Origin: Nitrososphaerota archaeon
GTDB taxonomy: Archaea > Thermoproteota > Nitrososphaeria > Nitrososphaerales > Gagatemarchaeaceae
Reading direction: 5' to 3'
DNA: 24,309 nucleotides
Assembly: GCA_005877185.1 (NCBI GenBank)
Contig: VBPQ01000017.1
Coordinates: 1 to 24,309, forward strand
Shown piece by piece: positions 14,326-22,407 of the stretch (position 1 is the first letter of the stretch; each line of letters opens with the position of its first letter). Under the pieces are notes generated by a model. It saw only the letters and a list, made by a program, of their open reading frames with translations. It was not told where the DNA came from and ran no database searches. The position numbers were made by a program, and so were the translations under genes.

Positions 14326-15563
14326 TACCCAGGACGACGACGATCGGGAGCTATCCCGCCTTCCCGCTCGACGAAGACGTCGATTACTTTCAGAAGATGC
14401 AGGAGCACGGAGTCACAGACGAACTCGTCGACCCTTACCTCTGGAGCCTGGAGGAGGCGATCCGCGACTTCACCGCCTCGGGAATCGAGGTCGTCTCGAC
14501 AGGGCAGACTAGAGGAGACCTCTACTCCATCTTCCTCGACCCGAGATTCGTCAGGGGGGTGGGATGGAAGGGGGCGGAGGCGTTCGTCTCGGAGAAGATA
14601 GGAAGAATCTCTAGCATAAGGCTCAACGATGTGAGACACGCGAGAGAGATCCTCCCCGAGCAGTTCGAGCTCAAGGAGCCGATAACCGACGCGTACACAC
14701 TCGCCAAGTTCGCGAAGGTGACGACGGGGGCCTACAGAGACACCCGAGAGTTCGCGCGCGCGATCAACAGGGAGATCATCCTGCCGGAGATAGAAGACCT
14801 GCAGAAAGGCCACTTGGTCTCGATGCTGCAGCTCGACTCGCCGAGCATCTCCTCCGAGTCTTCCACCCCGGATTACATTCTCGACCTGTACGAGGAGATC
14901 GCAGGGGTGGCTAAGCTTCCTCTCGTGCTCCACGCCTGCGGTGACACGACGAGGCTCTTTCGCCTCCTAACGAAGGCCAAGGTGGACGTGCTCTCCCTCG
15001 ACTTTTACCACTACCCTCGCCTCCTCGATGAGGTGGCCAAGGGGAATTACGACCAGCGGATCGGGGTCGGCGCCCTCGACGCACAGAGCCCAAGAATCGA
15101 GGATGTCGAGGAGGTCAGGGGCGTGATCGAGCGGGCAAGGAAGGCACTCGGCGAAGAGAGGATCAGCTTCGTCCACCCCCACTGTGGGCAGAGGAGTCTG
15201 GACAGGGAGGTCGCCTACGCCAAGAACGCGAACCTCACACTCGCGAGAGACGACGCCTACTTCGGGGAGGCGGAGGAGGCGAGGCCTCACCAGCTCCAAA
15301 AGAAGGAGTACGACAGGCGGGGATACTTCCTCGTCTCGGTCAGGAGGGAGAGCAGAGAGATCGTGGCGACCTTCTACACCTACGAACACAGGGTCCTCAA
15401 GAGGTACAAATCGAGGCAGGCGGAGAAGATCCTCCAGTCGATCAACGAGGAGGCCGACACGCTGGGCATAAGCAGAAGGCACCTGGCCTACATCACCCTG
15501 GAGCTCGGAAGGGCGGAGGAGTCCCTTCAGTCGCCTCATCTGTTGTACAGGCAGAGATGGTAG
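14322..15563 (+). CDS. MetE-like methyltransferase fused to a DUF4346-like C-terminal domain
   Basis: Residues 1-325 form a second MetE-type barrel: IPRTTTIGSYPAFPLDED at the start, His204 and Cys206 in LVLHACGDT, and Cys288 in FVHPHCGQRSL. The Glu expected as third zinc ligand appears to be Asp227 (LSLDFYHYP). It resembles archaeal MetE-like proteins more than bacterial MetE. Residues 327-413 form a separate domain, with KKEYDRRGYFLVSVRR, YTYEHRVLKRY, AEKILQSI and HLAYITLELGRAEESL. This matches my recollection of DUF4346, a small domain found attached to archaeal pterin-linked methyltransferase proteins. I infer that this protein handles a pterin- or corrinoid-bound methyl group, or acts on another thiol. 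The start is TTG 14322, overlapping the upstream stop. Confidence 0.75.
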   Translation: MIPRTTTIGSYPAFPLDEDVDYFQKMQEHGVTDELVDPYLWSLEEAIRDFTASGIEVVSTGQTRGDLYSIFLDPRFVRGVGWKGAEAFVSEKIGRISSIRLNDVRHAREILPEQFELKEPITDAYTLAKFAKVTTGAYRDTREFARAINREIILPEIEDLQKGHLVSMLQLDSPSISSESSTPDYILDLYEEIAGVAKLPLVLHACGDTTRLFRLLTKAKVDVLSLDFYHYPRLLDEVAKGNYDQRIGVGALDAQSPRIEDVEEVRGVIERARKALGEERISFVHPHCGQRSLDREVAYAKNANLTLARDDAYFGEAEEARPHQLQKKEYDRRGYFLVSVRRESREIVATFYTYEHRVLKRYKSRQAEKILQSINEEADTLGISRRHLAYITLELGRAEESLQSPHLLYRQRW

Positions 15564-15564
15564 A

Positions 15565-16443
15565 GTGACGAAGCTTCGGCAGAAACTTGAGAGGAGTGGC
15601 TTCCTTCGAATCGTGGAGGTCTTTCCACCGAGCTTCACCGCGGAGAGGGATAGGGAGCCGCTGATCGGGCTCCGCCAGAAGACGCGCGACTTTCTGGAGA
15701 GGGTGAAGAAGATACAGAACTTAGCGGATGTGATACTCGTCGCCGACGTGAAAGATCTCACGAGGCTGAAGCTGGGGACGGTCTACGCCGCATCGATGGT
15801 CCAGGAAGAGGTGGGAATCGAGGCCGTCCCCGTCATAACAGCGCGCGACTCGAACAGACCGGCGATAAGGTCCGCCGTCCTCACGGCGCTTTCCTTGGGG
15901 CTGGACTCGCTGATGTTTGTCTGGGGTGACACCTACTCGGAGGACAACGGCGCGAAGAACGTCTACGACTACACGGGGGTGGGCGAGATGATGAGGGAGG
16001 CCGGGGCACTCTTCGACAGGGCTGGGGTTCGACCTACATTTTTCGCCCCCCTCGACCTGGCGACGCTCGATACCCCTCGAGGGAGGCGACTCGCCCACTC
16101 GAGGTTGAAATCTGGGGCTGAGTACCTTCTCGCCCAGCCGCCGACAGCCGACGTCGTCCACACCTTTCCCTCTCATATGAGGACGCTGAGGAGGCGAAGG
16201 CTCGACTCCAGGGTCCTCCTCAACGTCTTCCCCTTCAGGAGCTTGGATGACATCGAGTACTGCCGCAAGAAGTTTGGCTGGGACGTCCCCCACCACCTCG
16301 ACGCGATAGCGGAGAAAGGAGGCGAGCCGGAGCTCCTCAGGGAGGCGAAGAGGGTCGTCGACAGGCTGCGAACGGTTGGTTCGCAGGGAGTCTACGTCTC
16401 GACCCGAGGCAGGCCGGAGCTGGCCAGGTTCATCCTCGACTAG
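15565..16443 (+). CDS. Methylenetetrahydrofolate-reductase-like flavoprotein (MetF family)
   Basis: The 292-aa length equals that of bacterial MetF. Family landmarks are present: IVEVFPPSF (about 14-22; the Glu is the catalytic acid position), ILVADVKD, VPVITARDSNRPAIRSAV, SLMFVWGDTYSEDNG (112-126, the FAD-binding GD segment), and GAEYLLAQPPTADVV (182-196, the substrate Gln). The GD segment lacks the usual Pro pair, so the pterin substrate may differ from tetrahydrofolate. MetF makes the methyl group used by methionine synthase, which fits its place as last gene of the operon. GTG 15565 lies 1 nt after the preceding stop. Confidence 0.85.
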   Translation: MTKLRQKLERSGFLRIVEVFPPSFTAERDREPLIGLRQKTRDFLERVKKIQNLADVILVADVKDLTRLKLGTVYAASMVQEEVGIEAVPVITARDSNRPAIRSAVLTALSLGLDSLMFVWGDTYSEDNGAKNVYDYTGVGEMMREAGALFDRAGVRPTFFAPLDLATLDTPRGRRLAHSRLKSGAEYLLAQPPTADVVHTFPSHMRTLRRRRLDSRVLLNVFPFRSLDDIEYCRKKFGWDVPHHLDAIAEKGGEPELLREAKRVVDRLRTVGSQGVYVSTRGRPELARFILD

Positions 16444-16464
16444 ATGACCTCGATAGACGGTCGC

Positions 16465-16486
16465 ATTCTTAAATGTCGATAAGAAT
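16465..16486. promoter_or_regulatory. ppsA promoter: TATA box inside a perfect 7-bp inverted repeat
   Basis: ATTCTTA (16465-16471) and TAAGAAT (16480-16486) are exact reverse complements with an 8-nt spacer. The TATA-like TTCTTAAAT lies in the left arm. Transcription would start near 16496, favouring ATG 16505 over GTG 16493 as the start of ppsA. Confidence 0.5.
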
Positions 16487-16504
16487 CATCCGGTGGGGCT
16501 GCCG

Positions 16505-18746
16505 ATGAACTCCGATTATATCAGATTCCTAGAGGAGATTGGGAAGCACGACACGGCCTTCGCGGGGGGAAAGGGTGCCAACCTCGGGGAGATATTCCGC
16601 GCACGACTTCCCGTGCCACCCGCCTTTGTGGTTACGACGAAGGCCTACGAGGTCTTCTCGAAGTCGCACGGGCTCGAGGAGAAGATCGAGAGAATCCTCT
16701 CCAGAATAGACGTAGACGACTTCGAAAATCTGGAGAAGGGGGCTGCCGAGATCAGGCGGATCGTTGAGTCGTCCGCCCTCCCCGGCGAGGTTTCACGGGT
16801 AGTAGGACTCGCCTACGAAGAACTGTGCAGGAGGTCCGCCGTTCGAAATCTCCCAGTCGCGGTCAGGAGTTCGGCGACGATGGAGGACCTGAGAGAGGCC
16901 AGTTTCGCGGGGCAGCAGGCCACTCTCCTCAACGTTCGGGGGAAGAAGGCGATTCTCTCGGCGATCCGCAAGTGCTGGGCCTCGGTCTACACGGCACGGG
17001 CAACCTTCTACAGGGTCAAGAAGGGATTCGGGTCACACTCGATCCCGACGGCCGTCGTCGTCCAAAGACAGGTCGCGAGCCAGAAGGCGGGCGTCGGATT
17101 CACTCTCCATCCTCTTACGGGAAACAGGGAGGTCATAGTCATCGAAGGAGGGTACGGACAGGGGGAGGATGTTGTGTCGGGGAGGGCTACCCCCGATACG
17201 TTCGTCATCGACAAGAAGAGCGGGAGATTAATCGAGAGTCGAGTGACTCACAAGACCACGATGAAGACCGCGAGCAGATCGGGGTCGGGCCTCGTGAGCG
17301 TAAGGGTCGCGAAATCGCTGAGGGAGAAGCCGTGCCTGACCGAGGAGGAACTGAAGAAGCTGTGGAGACTCGGGCGGGCCCTGGAGGAGCACTACATGTA
17401 CCCTCAGGACTTCGAGTGGACGATAGAGAGAGGGGGGGAGGTCTTCCTGGTCCAGACGAGGGCCGTCACCTTCCTCGCGAAGGAGAGGGTCGAGCAGGCC
17501 GTCGAAGAGCCTCCCATCGCGAAGGGGCTCGGAGCCTCCCCCGGCTTCGGCACGGGTCCCGTGAAGCTCGTCCTCGGGATGAAAGACCTGGGCAGGGTGA
17601 GCAAGGGTGACATACTCGTCACCAAGATGACAACACCCGATTACGTCCCCTCGATGGTGAAGACGGCCGGAATAATCACCGACGAGGGCGGGATGACAAG
17701 CCACGCCGCAATCGTCAGCAGGGAGCTGGGTGTGCCTTGCGTCGTCGGGACATCCGACGCCACGAAGCTTCTGAAGGAGGGGATGGTCGTCACGGTCGAC
17801 GGGTCCGGCGGAAACGTCTTCAAGGGGCGGGTGACGGTCGTCACGCCTTCGAGGAGTACGACTGAGGAGGTTGAGGAGGCGCGAAACCTCATCACCAAGA
17901 CGAAGGTCTACATGAACCTCGGCGTCCCCGAGAAGATCAGGGACTACGCGCGCATCCCCTTCGACGGAATCGGGTTGATGAGGGTCGAGTTCATAATCGC
18001 CAGCTATATCGGGGAGCATCCACGCGACGGTCGCGAGGGAGATATACCCGAGGCCCGTGGTGGTGAGGTTCTCAGATTTCAAGTCCAACGAGTACAAGGA
18101 GCTGAAGGGCGGCGAGAAGTACGAGGAGACAGAGTCCAACCCCATGATAGGTTGGAGAGGCGTCTCTCGATACATCGCCCCAGAATATCTCCAGGCCTTC
18201 AAGATGGAGGTGAGGGCGATAAAGAGAGTAAGGGAGGAGATTGGCCTGACGAACGTCTGGGTCATGCTCCCGTTCGTAAGAACGCTCTGGGAGGTTGAGA
18301 GGTGCGTGGGTGTGATAGAGGGTGAGGGGCTAAGGCGCGGAGACACGTTCAAGGTCTGGCTGATGGCGGAGGTTCCCTCGATGGTCTTCCTCGCGGACGA
18401 GTTCTCTCGCCTCTGCGACGGCTTGAGCATAGGCTCTAACGACCTCACACAACTGACGCTCGGGATAGACAGGGACTCCGGGAGGCTGGGACGGTTGGGC
18501 TACTTCGACGAGAGAGACGAGGCGGTCAAGCGTGCGATAAAGCTCCTGATAGAGGGCGCCCACGGAGCCGGGAGGACGATCTCGATCTGCGGGCAGGCCC
18601 CATCGGTCTACCCGGAACTCGCCGAGTACCTGGTGAGCCTCGGTATCGACTCCATCTCGGTCAACCCTGATACGGTTGTCAAGACGAAGAAGCTCGTTCA
18701 TCTGGTCGAGAGCAGGCTGGGAAGGAGGGAAGTTCAGCGCCTCTGA
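16505..18746 (+). CDS. ppsA: Phosphoenolpyruvate synthase, reading frame interrupted near 18025
   Basis: The two frames together give a nearly complete PEP synthase, which converts pyruvate, ATP and water to PEP, AMP and phosphate for gluconeogenesis. The ATP-grasp domain opens with AFAGGKGANLGEI and has VRSSATMEDL and FEWTIERGGEVFLVQTRAV. The swivelling domain has the phospho-His in GGMTSHAAIVSRELGVPC (about residue 400). The first frame reads on through DGIGLMRVEFIIASYIGEHPR to about 18025. The next frame resumes by 18033 with AREIYPRPVVVRFSDFK and runs to the catalytic Cys in SICGQAPS and the end. Between GEHPR and AREIYPRP about 20 codons seem missing and the frame shifts by one. The lower domains are otherwise intact, so this is either a recent real deletion or an assembly fault. 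As written, the first frame would end at 18298. Confidence 0.85.
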
Positions 18747-18758
18747 TGAGGGATAAGT

Positions 18759-18766
18759 GTTATATT
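18759..18766 (+). promoter_or_regulatory. TATA box of the small membrane protein gene
   Basis: GTTATATT is centred about 33 nt before TTG 18796 and 18 nt before GTG 18781. The spacing favours the TTG as start. Confidence 0.55.
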
Positions 18767-18795
18767 CTTAACCCGAGACGGTGAAGTGTAGCGCC

Positions 18796-19047
18796 TTGGC
18801 TAACGACCGGAGTGTGGGCGGAGGCATCTTCGCCGGCAGCGTCCTTGGTATCTTGGCCTACGCAGCCCTCCTCTACTACTTCCCCCTCTTCATCCTGGAG
18901 ATTACCGCGTTCCTCGCGGTGGCGCTCCTTCTAGGAATCCTTGCGTGGATCGGCTACACGATGGCGACAACGCCTCCACCCGAGCCGATGACAGACATCC
19001 CAGAGGTCAAGGCTGACAAGTCGACGAGCAGGCCCGAAGAAAAGTAG
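18796..19047 (+). CDS. Small two-helix membrane protein
   Basis: From TTG 18796 the 83-aa product begins MANDRSVGGGIFAGSVLGIL and has two hydrophobic segments (about 8-32 and 34-56, with LYYFPLFILEITAFLAVALL between them). A soluble acidic/basic tail rich in Pro, Glu and Lys (TTPPPEPMTDIPEVKADK) follows. The N-terminal Gly-rich stretch and the tail suggest a small accessory membrane protein with a cytosolic extension. GTG 18781 would add five residues but lies too close to the TATA box. No family recognised. Confidence 0.65.
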   Translation: MANDRSVGGGIFAGSVLGILAYAALLYYFPLFILEITAFLAVALLLGILAWIGYTMATTPPPEPMTDIPEVKADKSTSRPEEK

Positions 19048-19244
19048 TGCGGGACTATCCGCCGCGTGGCGCAGGATTCGTCGGGAGAAGCTATCCCGGG
19101 ATTCCCCGAACTTTCTGTCGGTTACAAAGAGCACACCGATGTGAATCCCTGCCACAACAGCCACAAGGCCGAGCAGGCGTGACACGAAGCCTGGGAGTCC
19201 AGTCGACCGAAGTTGAATCCGGCCGCCATTCCCTAGGCTCAGCC

Positions 19245-19997
19245 TCAGGGGTTCCTATCTAGGAATCTAAGCTTCTCGTCTAACCGCTCCTGATTGAGCT
19301 GCTCGTAGCTCGCTATTGTGCCAATGTCATGCCAGAAACCCTTGGTGTAGTATGCGCCGACTCTCCCCCTCGTCTTCAAGAGCCTCGGGATGAAGTCGGT
19401 CATGAGGTCATTCTTCCTCCTCTCCCTTGACATCCTTACGATGAGCTCCTGCCCACTCCCCCCGATGACCATGTTACCGGTAGTGACGCTCATCTCGTAC
19501 GAAGGCTTCTCCTCGAAGGAGGCAACTCGGCCGTTCTTCACCTTCGCGACACCGACAGGGAGCGTGTACCTGTTGTCGAGGACGAGTGTGGCATCCGCTC
19601 GCAGCGAATGATGCCTCCTGACAAGGTCGGTCACATTGAGGTCGGAGATTATGTCTCCATAGTAGACTACGAGCGTGTCGCACTCGCCGAGCTTCTTCGC
19701 CAGCAAGGCATTCGCGACGGCGTTGGCGCTCCCGCCCATCTGCTTGGCGTCCTGGGAGTAGGTCAGTCTTGCGCCGAACTTTGAGCCGTCCTCGAAGTAT
19801 CTCTCTATCTCATCCGCCTTGTAGCCGGTGAGCAAGACGATTTCGCTTATCTTGTGGTAGACGAGCAGCCTGATTATGTATTCGAGCAGCGGTCTCCTCT
19901 TCGCTCCGACGGGTATCATCGTCTTCTGGAAATAATCGGACAGGGGCTTGAGCCGCTCACCCCTCCCGCCGCAGAGGACTGCCGCCTTTACAACCAT
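19245..19997 (-). CDS. Sugar-1-phosphate nucleotidyltransferase
   Basis: The 250-aa protein is a classic NTP_transferase: GGRGERLKPLS (10-20) binds the nucleotide, KTMIPVG (25-31) carries the catalytic Lys, GGSANAVANA follows the sugar-binding turn, YYGDII (112-117) has the metal Asp, and GVAKVKNGRVASFEEKP (149-165) and FWHDIGT (221-227) bind the sugar. These enzymes form NDP-sugars from sugar-1-phosphate and NTP; the sugar and base cannot be fixed from motifs. It lacks a C-terminal left-handed helix domain, so it is a stand-alone transferase. It is divergent from the kinase-deacetylase-ligase-HAD run and probably feeds the same pathway. ATG 19995-19997 fits the promoter. Confidence 0.9.
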   Translation of the reverse strand: MVVKAAVLCGGRGERLKPLSDYFQKTMIPVGAKRRPLLEYIIRLLVYHKISEIVLLTGYKADEIERYFEDGSKFGARLTYSQDAKQMGGSANAVANALLAKKLGECDTLVVYYGDIISDLNVTDLVRRHHSLRADATLVLDNRYTLPVGVAKVKNGRVASFEEKPSYEMSVTTGNMVIGGSGQELIVRMSRERRKNDLMTDFIPRLLKTRGRVGAYYTKGFWHDIGTIASYEQLNQERLDEKLRFLDRNP

Positions 19998-20022
19998 CCA
20001 GCCGGGCTTTCGCCCCTTTCCC

Positions 20023-20030
20023 TCTTAAAG
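20023..20030 (-). promoter_or_regulatory. TATA box of the nucleotidyltransferase gene
   Basis: The minus strand reads CTTTAAGA, centred about 29 nt before ATG 19997, a nearly leaderless arrangement. Confidence 0.5.
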
Positions 20031-20090
20031 TGTGAGCGCGAAGCGGCTCTGTCCCATAGGCGTCGGAAAGAAACACAACTCCAACGAAAC

Positions 20091-20110
20091 CGAGACGAAG
20101 CATCGTCTCG
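20091..20110. promoter_or_regulatory. Perfect 7-bp inverted repeat between divergent genes
   Basis: CGAGACG (20091-20097) and CGTCTCG (20104-20110) are exact reverse complements with a 6-nt spacer. It lies between the promoters of the nucleotidyltransferase and the kinase-like operon, about 65 and 80 nt from their TATA boxes, so it could be a shared operator. Confidence 0.4.
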
Positions 20111-20188
20111 GCATCGATGAAGTTCGGTGGTTCCCATCTTTTACGAGTCGAGTCGAAAGCTGTGGGACCAGGCCGAGCGAAGGCAAGA

Positions 20189-20196
20189 CTATTTAA
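20189..20196 (+). promoter_or_regulatory. TATA box of the kinase-deacetylase-ligase-HAD operon
   Basis: CTATTTAA predicts transcription from about 20219, leaving roughly 25 nt before ATG 20244. Confidence 0.5.
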
Positions 20197-20243
20197 TCGA
20201 CGGACGGGCGCGCCGCCCAAACTCTGGTCTTGAGAAGTTGAAG

Positions 20244-21182
20244 ATGAAACTGACCGCATTCGTCGTGGCGGTTCTTACCCTCGTGGTCTCAACGGCCTTC
20301 CCCCCTCTTGCTCTCCCCTGGATTCTCCTCCTGGTCTTGGCGTACGCGGCCTATGGAGTCCTTCGAAGCGCTTCGGGTAAGCTGGATTACCTTAACGACC
20401 TTCCCAACGCGGTCCGCGTCGCTCTCGCTGCGGTTGGGGGATACCTGATCGGGGCTCCGCTGAACTTCATCCTGCCCTCCTCTGGTATCTTCTTCGTCGT
20501 CCTCTCCCTCTACCTGAACGACGAATACCAACGGAGGGCCCTCTCGTCATTGACCGAGGGGAAGAGGGGGGGGTCGGTCGCACTCCTCGGCATCGATGGT
20601 AGCGGCAAATCTACTCATGCCGCTTTTTTAGAGAAGTGGTTCCTCTCGAGAGGCTACGACTGCACAGTAGTCCCGTTTCACAGGTATCTGTTCGTCGAAA
20701 GGCTGACTCGCAAGGGGGGAGAGAGGGCTCCCGCTGAGGGAGAGCGCGGGGGAAACCCCCTCCGCCCCCTGCTATCCCTCGCTGATAATATCCTCCTGAA
20801 CTTGATCACCTCCCTCGGGGTCGGGCTCGAGGGGAGGGTTGTCATCTACGACCGCTACATCTGGAGCACCTACGTGAAGTACAGGTCGTTGGGCTATCCC
20901 GTTGAGCCGCTCTCCACCCTTTACATGCTTCCGAGACCGAATCTCGCCTTCGTCCTTGATGTCCCCGTGACAAGGTCGATGGAGATCATTCGCGGAAGGG
21001 GAAGCCACATCAGATACGCTTCGGAGGTCCTCACGGAGGAGAAGGAGGAGTACCTCAGAATCGCCGCTTCGCGAGGCTACCCTGTAATTGATTCTACCCG
21101 TAGCTTTGAGACTGTGCAGGAAGAACTCGAGGGGAGGCTCGAGAGTGTCTTCCCCACGGTGAGGAGAGGGAGGCGGAGTTGA
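20244..21182 (+). CDS. Membrane-anchored thymidylate-kinase-like P-loop kinase
   Basis: I start at ATG 20244, downstream of the predicted transcript start; the longer open frame begins upstream of the TATA box. The 312-aa product has an N-terminal membrane part with about four hydrophobic segments (3-20, 22-40, 56-73, 76-92), then a dTMP-kinase-like domain. The P-loop GIDGSGKST (116-124) has the Ser-Gly-Lys-Ser-Thr core; YDRYIWSTY (202-210) carries the DR(Y) motif of thymidylate kinases; LDVPVTRSMEIIRGRG follows as LID region. Soluble dTMP kinases have no such anchor, so the substrate is more likely a membrane-associated nucleotide- or sugar-lipid-related compound. Its operon neighbours (deacetylase, ATP-grasp, HAD) support that. 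Activity is unproven. Confidence 0.75.
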   Translation: MKLTAFVVAVLTLVVSTAFPPLALPWILLLVLAYAAYGVLRSASGKLDYLNDLPNAVRVALAAVGGYLIGAPLNFILPSSGIFFVVLSLYLNDEYQRRALSSLTEGKRGGSVALLGIDGSGKSTHAAFLEKWFLSRGYDCTVVPFHRYLFVERLTRKGGERAPAEGERGGNPLRPLLSLADNILLNLITSLGVGLEGRVVIYDRYIWSTYVKYRSLGYPVEPLSTLYMLPRPNLAFVLDVPVTRSMEIIRGRGSHIRYASEVLTEEKEEYLRIAASRGYPVIDSTRSFETVQEELEGRLESVFPTVRRGRRS

Positions 21183-22405
21183 CCTCGGCGGCGCGTGCGT
21201 ACGTCCATGGTCTGGTGGAGGAGAACCTGGGACTCGCCAAGGGTGTCATCGGGTCGGAAGAATTGCCCGCGGACCTCGTCGACCTCATCGCCTCGGCCGT
21301 CAGGGGCAAGACGCCTCGAGAGGCCAGCAGTCCCCAGGTCGAGCAGAAGCTCAACCACTTCCTCCTCGAGGTGAAGAGGTATTCGCTCGAGAGGGACGGC
21401 TTCTTCGCCTGGAAGGCGCGCTGGCCCGAGGCTCGTCCGTTCGCGGCCTGCCTGACCCACGACGTCGACAACATCGAGCACACACGGAGGCACATCCTCG
21501 CGACAAGGAGGAGGTTCACTGCTCGCGACTTGATTCTGGGGTTGCTCGGGCTCAGGTCCCTCTACAGAAATTTTGGTCTGGTCGCCGGTGAGGAGGGTAG
21601 GAGGGGATTCCGGTCCAGCTTCTTTCTGCTCACATCGAACTATTCGCTCGGTGACCTCCTACCTTCGCTAACCCCATTGAAGGAGAACGGCTGGGAGTTT
21701 GGGCTGCACGGCGACTTCGGGACGCACGACTCTCTTGAAAAGATGAGGGAGGCAGTTGAGAAGTTCCAGAACGCGACAGGTTCCTCTCCCGCTGGAGTGA
21801 GGGAGCATTACCTTCGGTTTGACTTCGAGAAGACATGGCAGATCATGGAATCGTTTGGTTTCGTCTACGACACAAGCGTTGGCGCCCGGGAGTCACTTGG
21901 GTTTCCGCTGGGTTTCTCGACGCCGTTTCACCCACCAACTCACGACTGGTCTTCGATGAAGATACTCGAGATTCCGTTAGTCCTGATGGACACAACTCTG
22001 TGGGGCTACCTTAAGCTGCAGGAGGAGGAGGGGATGCACGATGTCGAGCGGATGATCGAAAAGGTCAGGGAGGTCGGCGGTCTCTTTACCCTTCTCTGGC
22101 ACCAGGAAGCGATCAGGATGCGCGGAGGAAGGCTGTATCCCAGAATTCTCGAGAAGCTCGCGAGCATGGAGTGCTTCGTCTCCTCGGGGGTCGGCGTGGC
22201 CTCATGGTGGGAATCGAGGTCGGTCCCACTCGTGAGGGAGGGGCACGAATACAGGTTCGCGGGAAACCCACCTCCCGGGCTTCGTCTGCATCTCGAGTAC
22301 TCCCAAGGGCGGAAGCCGCGGGTTGACGCCGGTGACCTCGAAGTTACCCAGAGGGGCAATCTCGTCAAGGTGAACTCGGGCGAATTCAGGCTGAGTGTCG
22401 AGTAG
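21179..22405 (+). CDS. Polysaccharide-deacetylase-like (NodB/CE4-fold) protein
   Basis: The 408-aa protein has a CE4-like core: CLTHDVDN (91-98) supplies the catalytic and metal Asp pair, FGLHGDFGTHDS (174-185) the His metal ligands, REHYLRF (208-214) and YDTSVG (230-235) the substrate groove, and LWHQEA (306-311) the last His motif. The first 85 residues are a helical extension, and the tail after 330 is a beta-rich domain of unknown role. CE4 enzymes remove acetyl groups from N-acetylated sugars; the target is probably a glycan or glycolipid made by the neighbours. The start is TTG 21179, overlapping the kinase stop by 4 nt. No signal peptide is visible, so the substrate is likely cytosolic or at the inner face of the membrane. 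Confidence 0.8.
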   Translation: MTSAARAYVHGLVEENLGLAKGVIGSEELPADLVDLIASAVRGKTPREASSPQVEQKLNHFLLEVKRYSLERDGFFAWKARWPEARPFAACLTHDVDNIEHTRRHILATRRRFTARDLILGLLGLRSLYRNFGLVAGEEGRRGFRSSFFLLTSNYSLGDLLPSLTPLKENGWEFGLHGDFGTHDSLEKMREAVEKFQNATGSSPAGVREHYLRFDFEKTWQIMESFGFVYDTSVGARESLGFPLGFSTPFHPPTHDWSSMKILEIPLVLMDTTLWGYLKLQEEEGMHDVERMIEKVREVGGLFTLLWHQEAIRMRGGRLYPRILEKLASMECFVSSGVGVASWWESRSVPLVREGHEYRFAGNPPPGLRLHLEYSQGRKPRVDAGDLEVTQRGNLVKVNSGEFRLSVE

Positions 22406-22407
22406 AG

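Noticed and set aside
14967..15761. 264-codon minus-strand frame opposite the third MetE-like gene
   Set aside because: Same reason: shadow of a well-supported gene, with Arg/Pro/Val-rich patternless translation.
17228..18448. 406-codon minus-strand frame opposite ppsA
   Set aside because: Shadow of PEP synthase; no domain signal, and the plus strand shows all family motifs.
18931..19185. 84-codon minus-strand ORF with a hydrophobic start (SRLLGLVAVVAGIHIG)
   Set aside because: No promoter or ribosome-binding site; the second half is the antisense of the small membrane protein gene and is low-complexity. A decayed remnant cannot be excluded.
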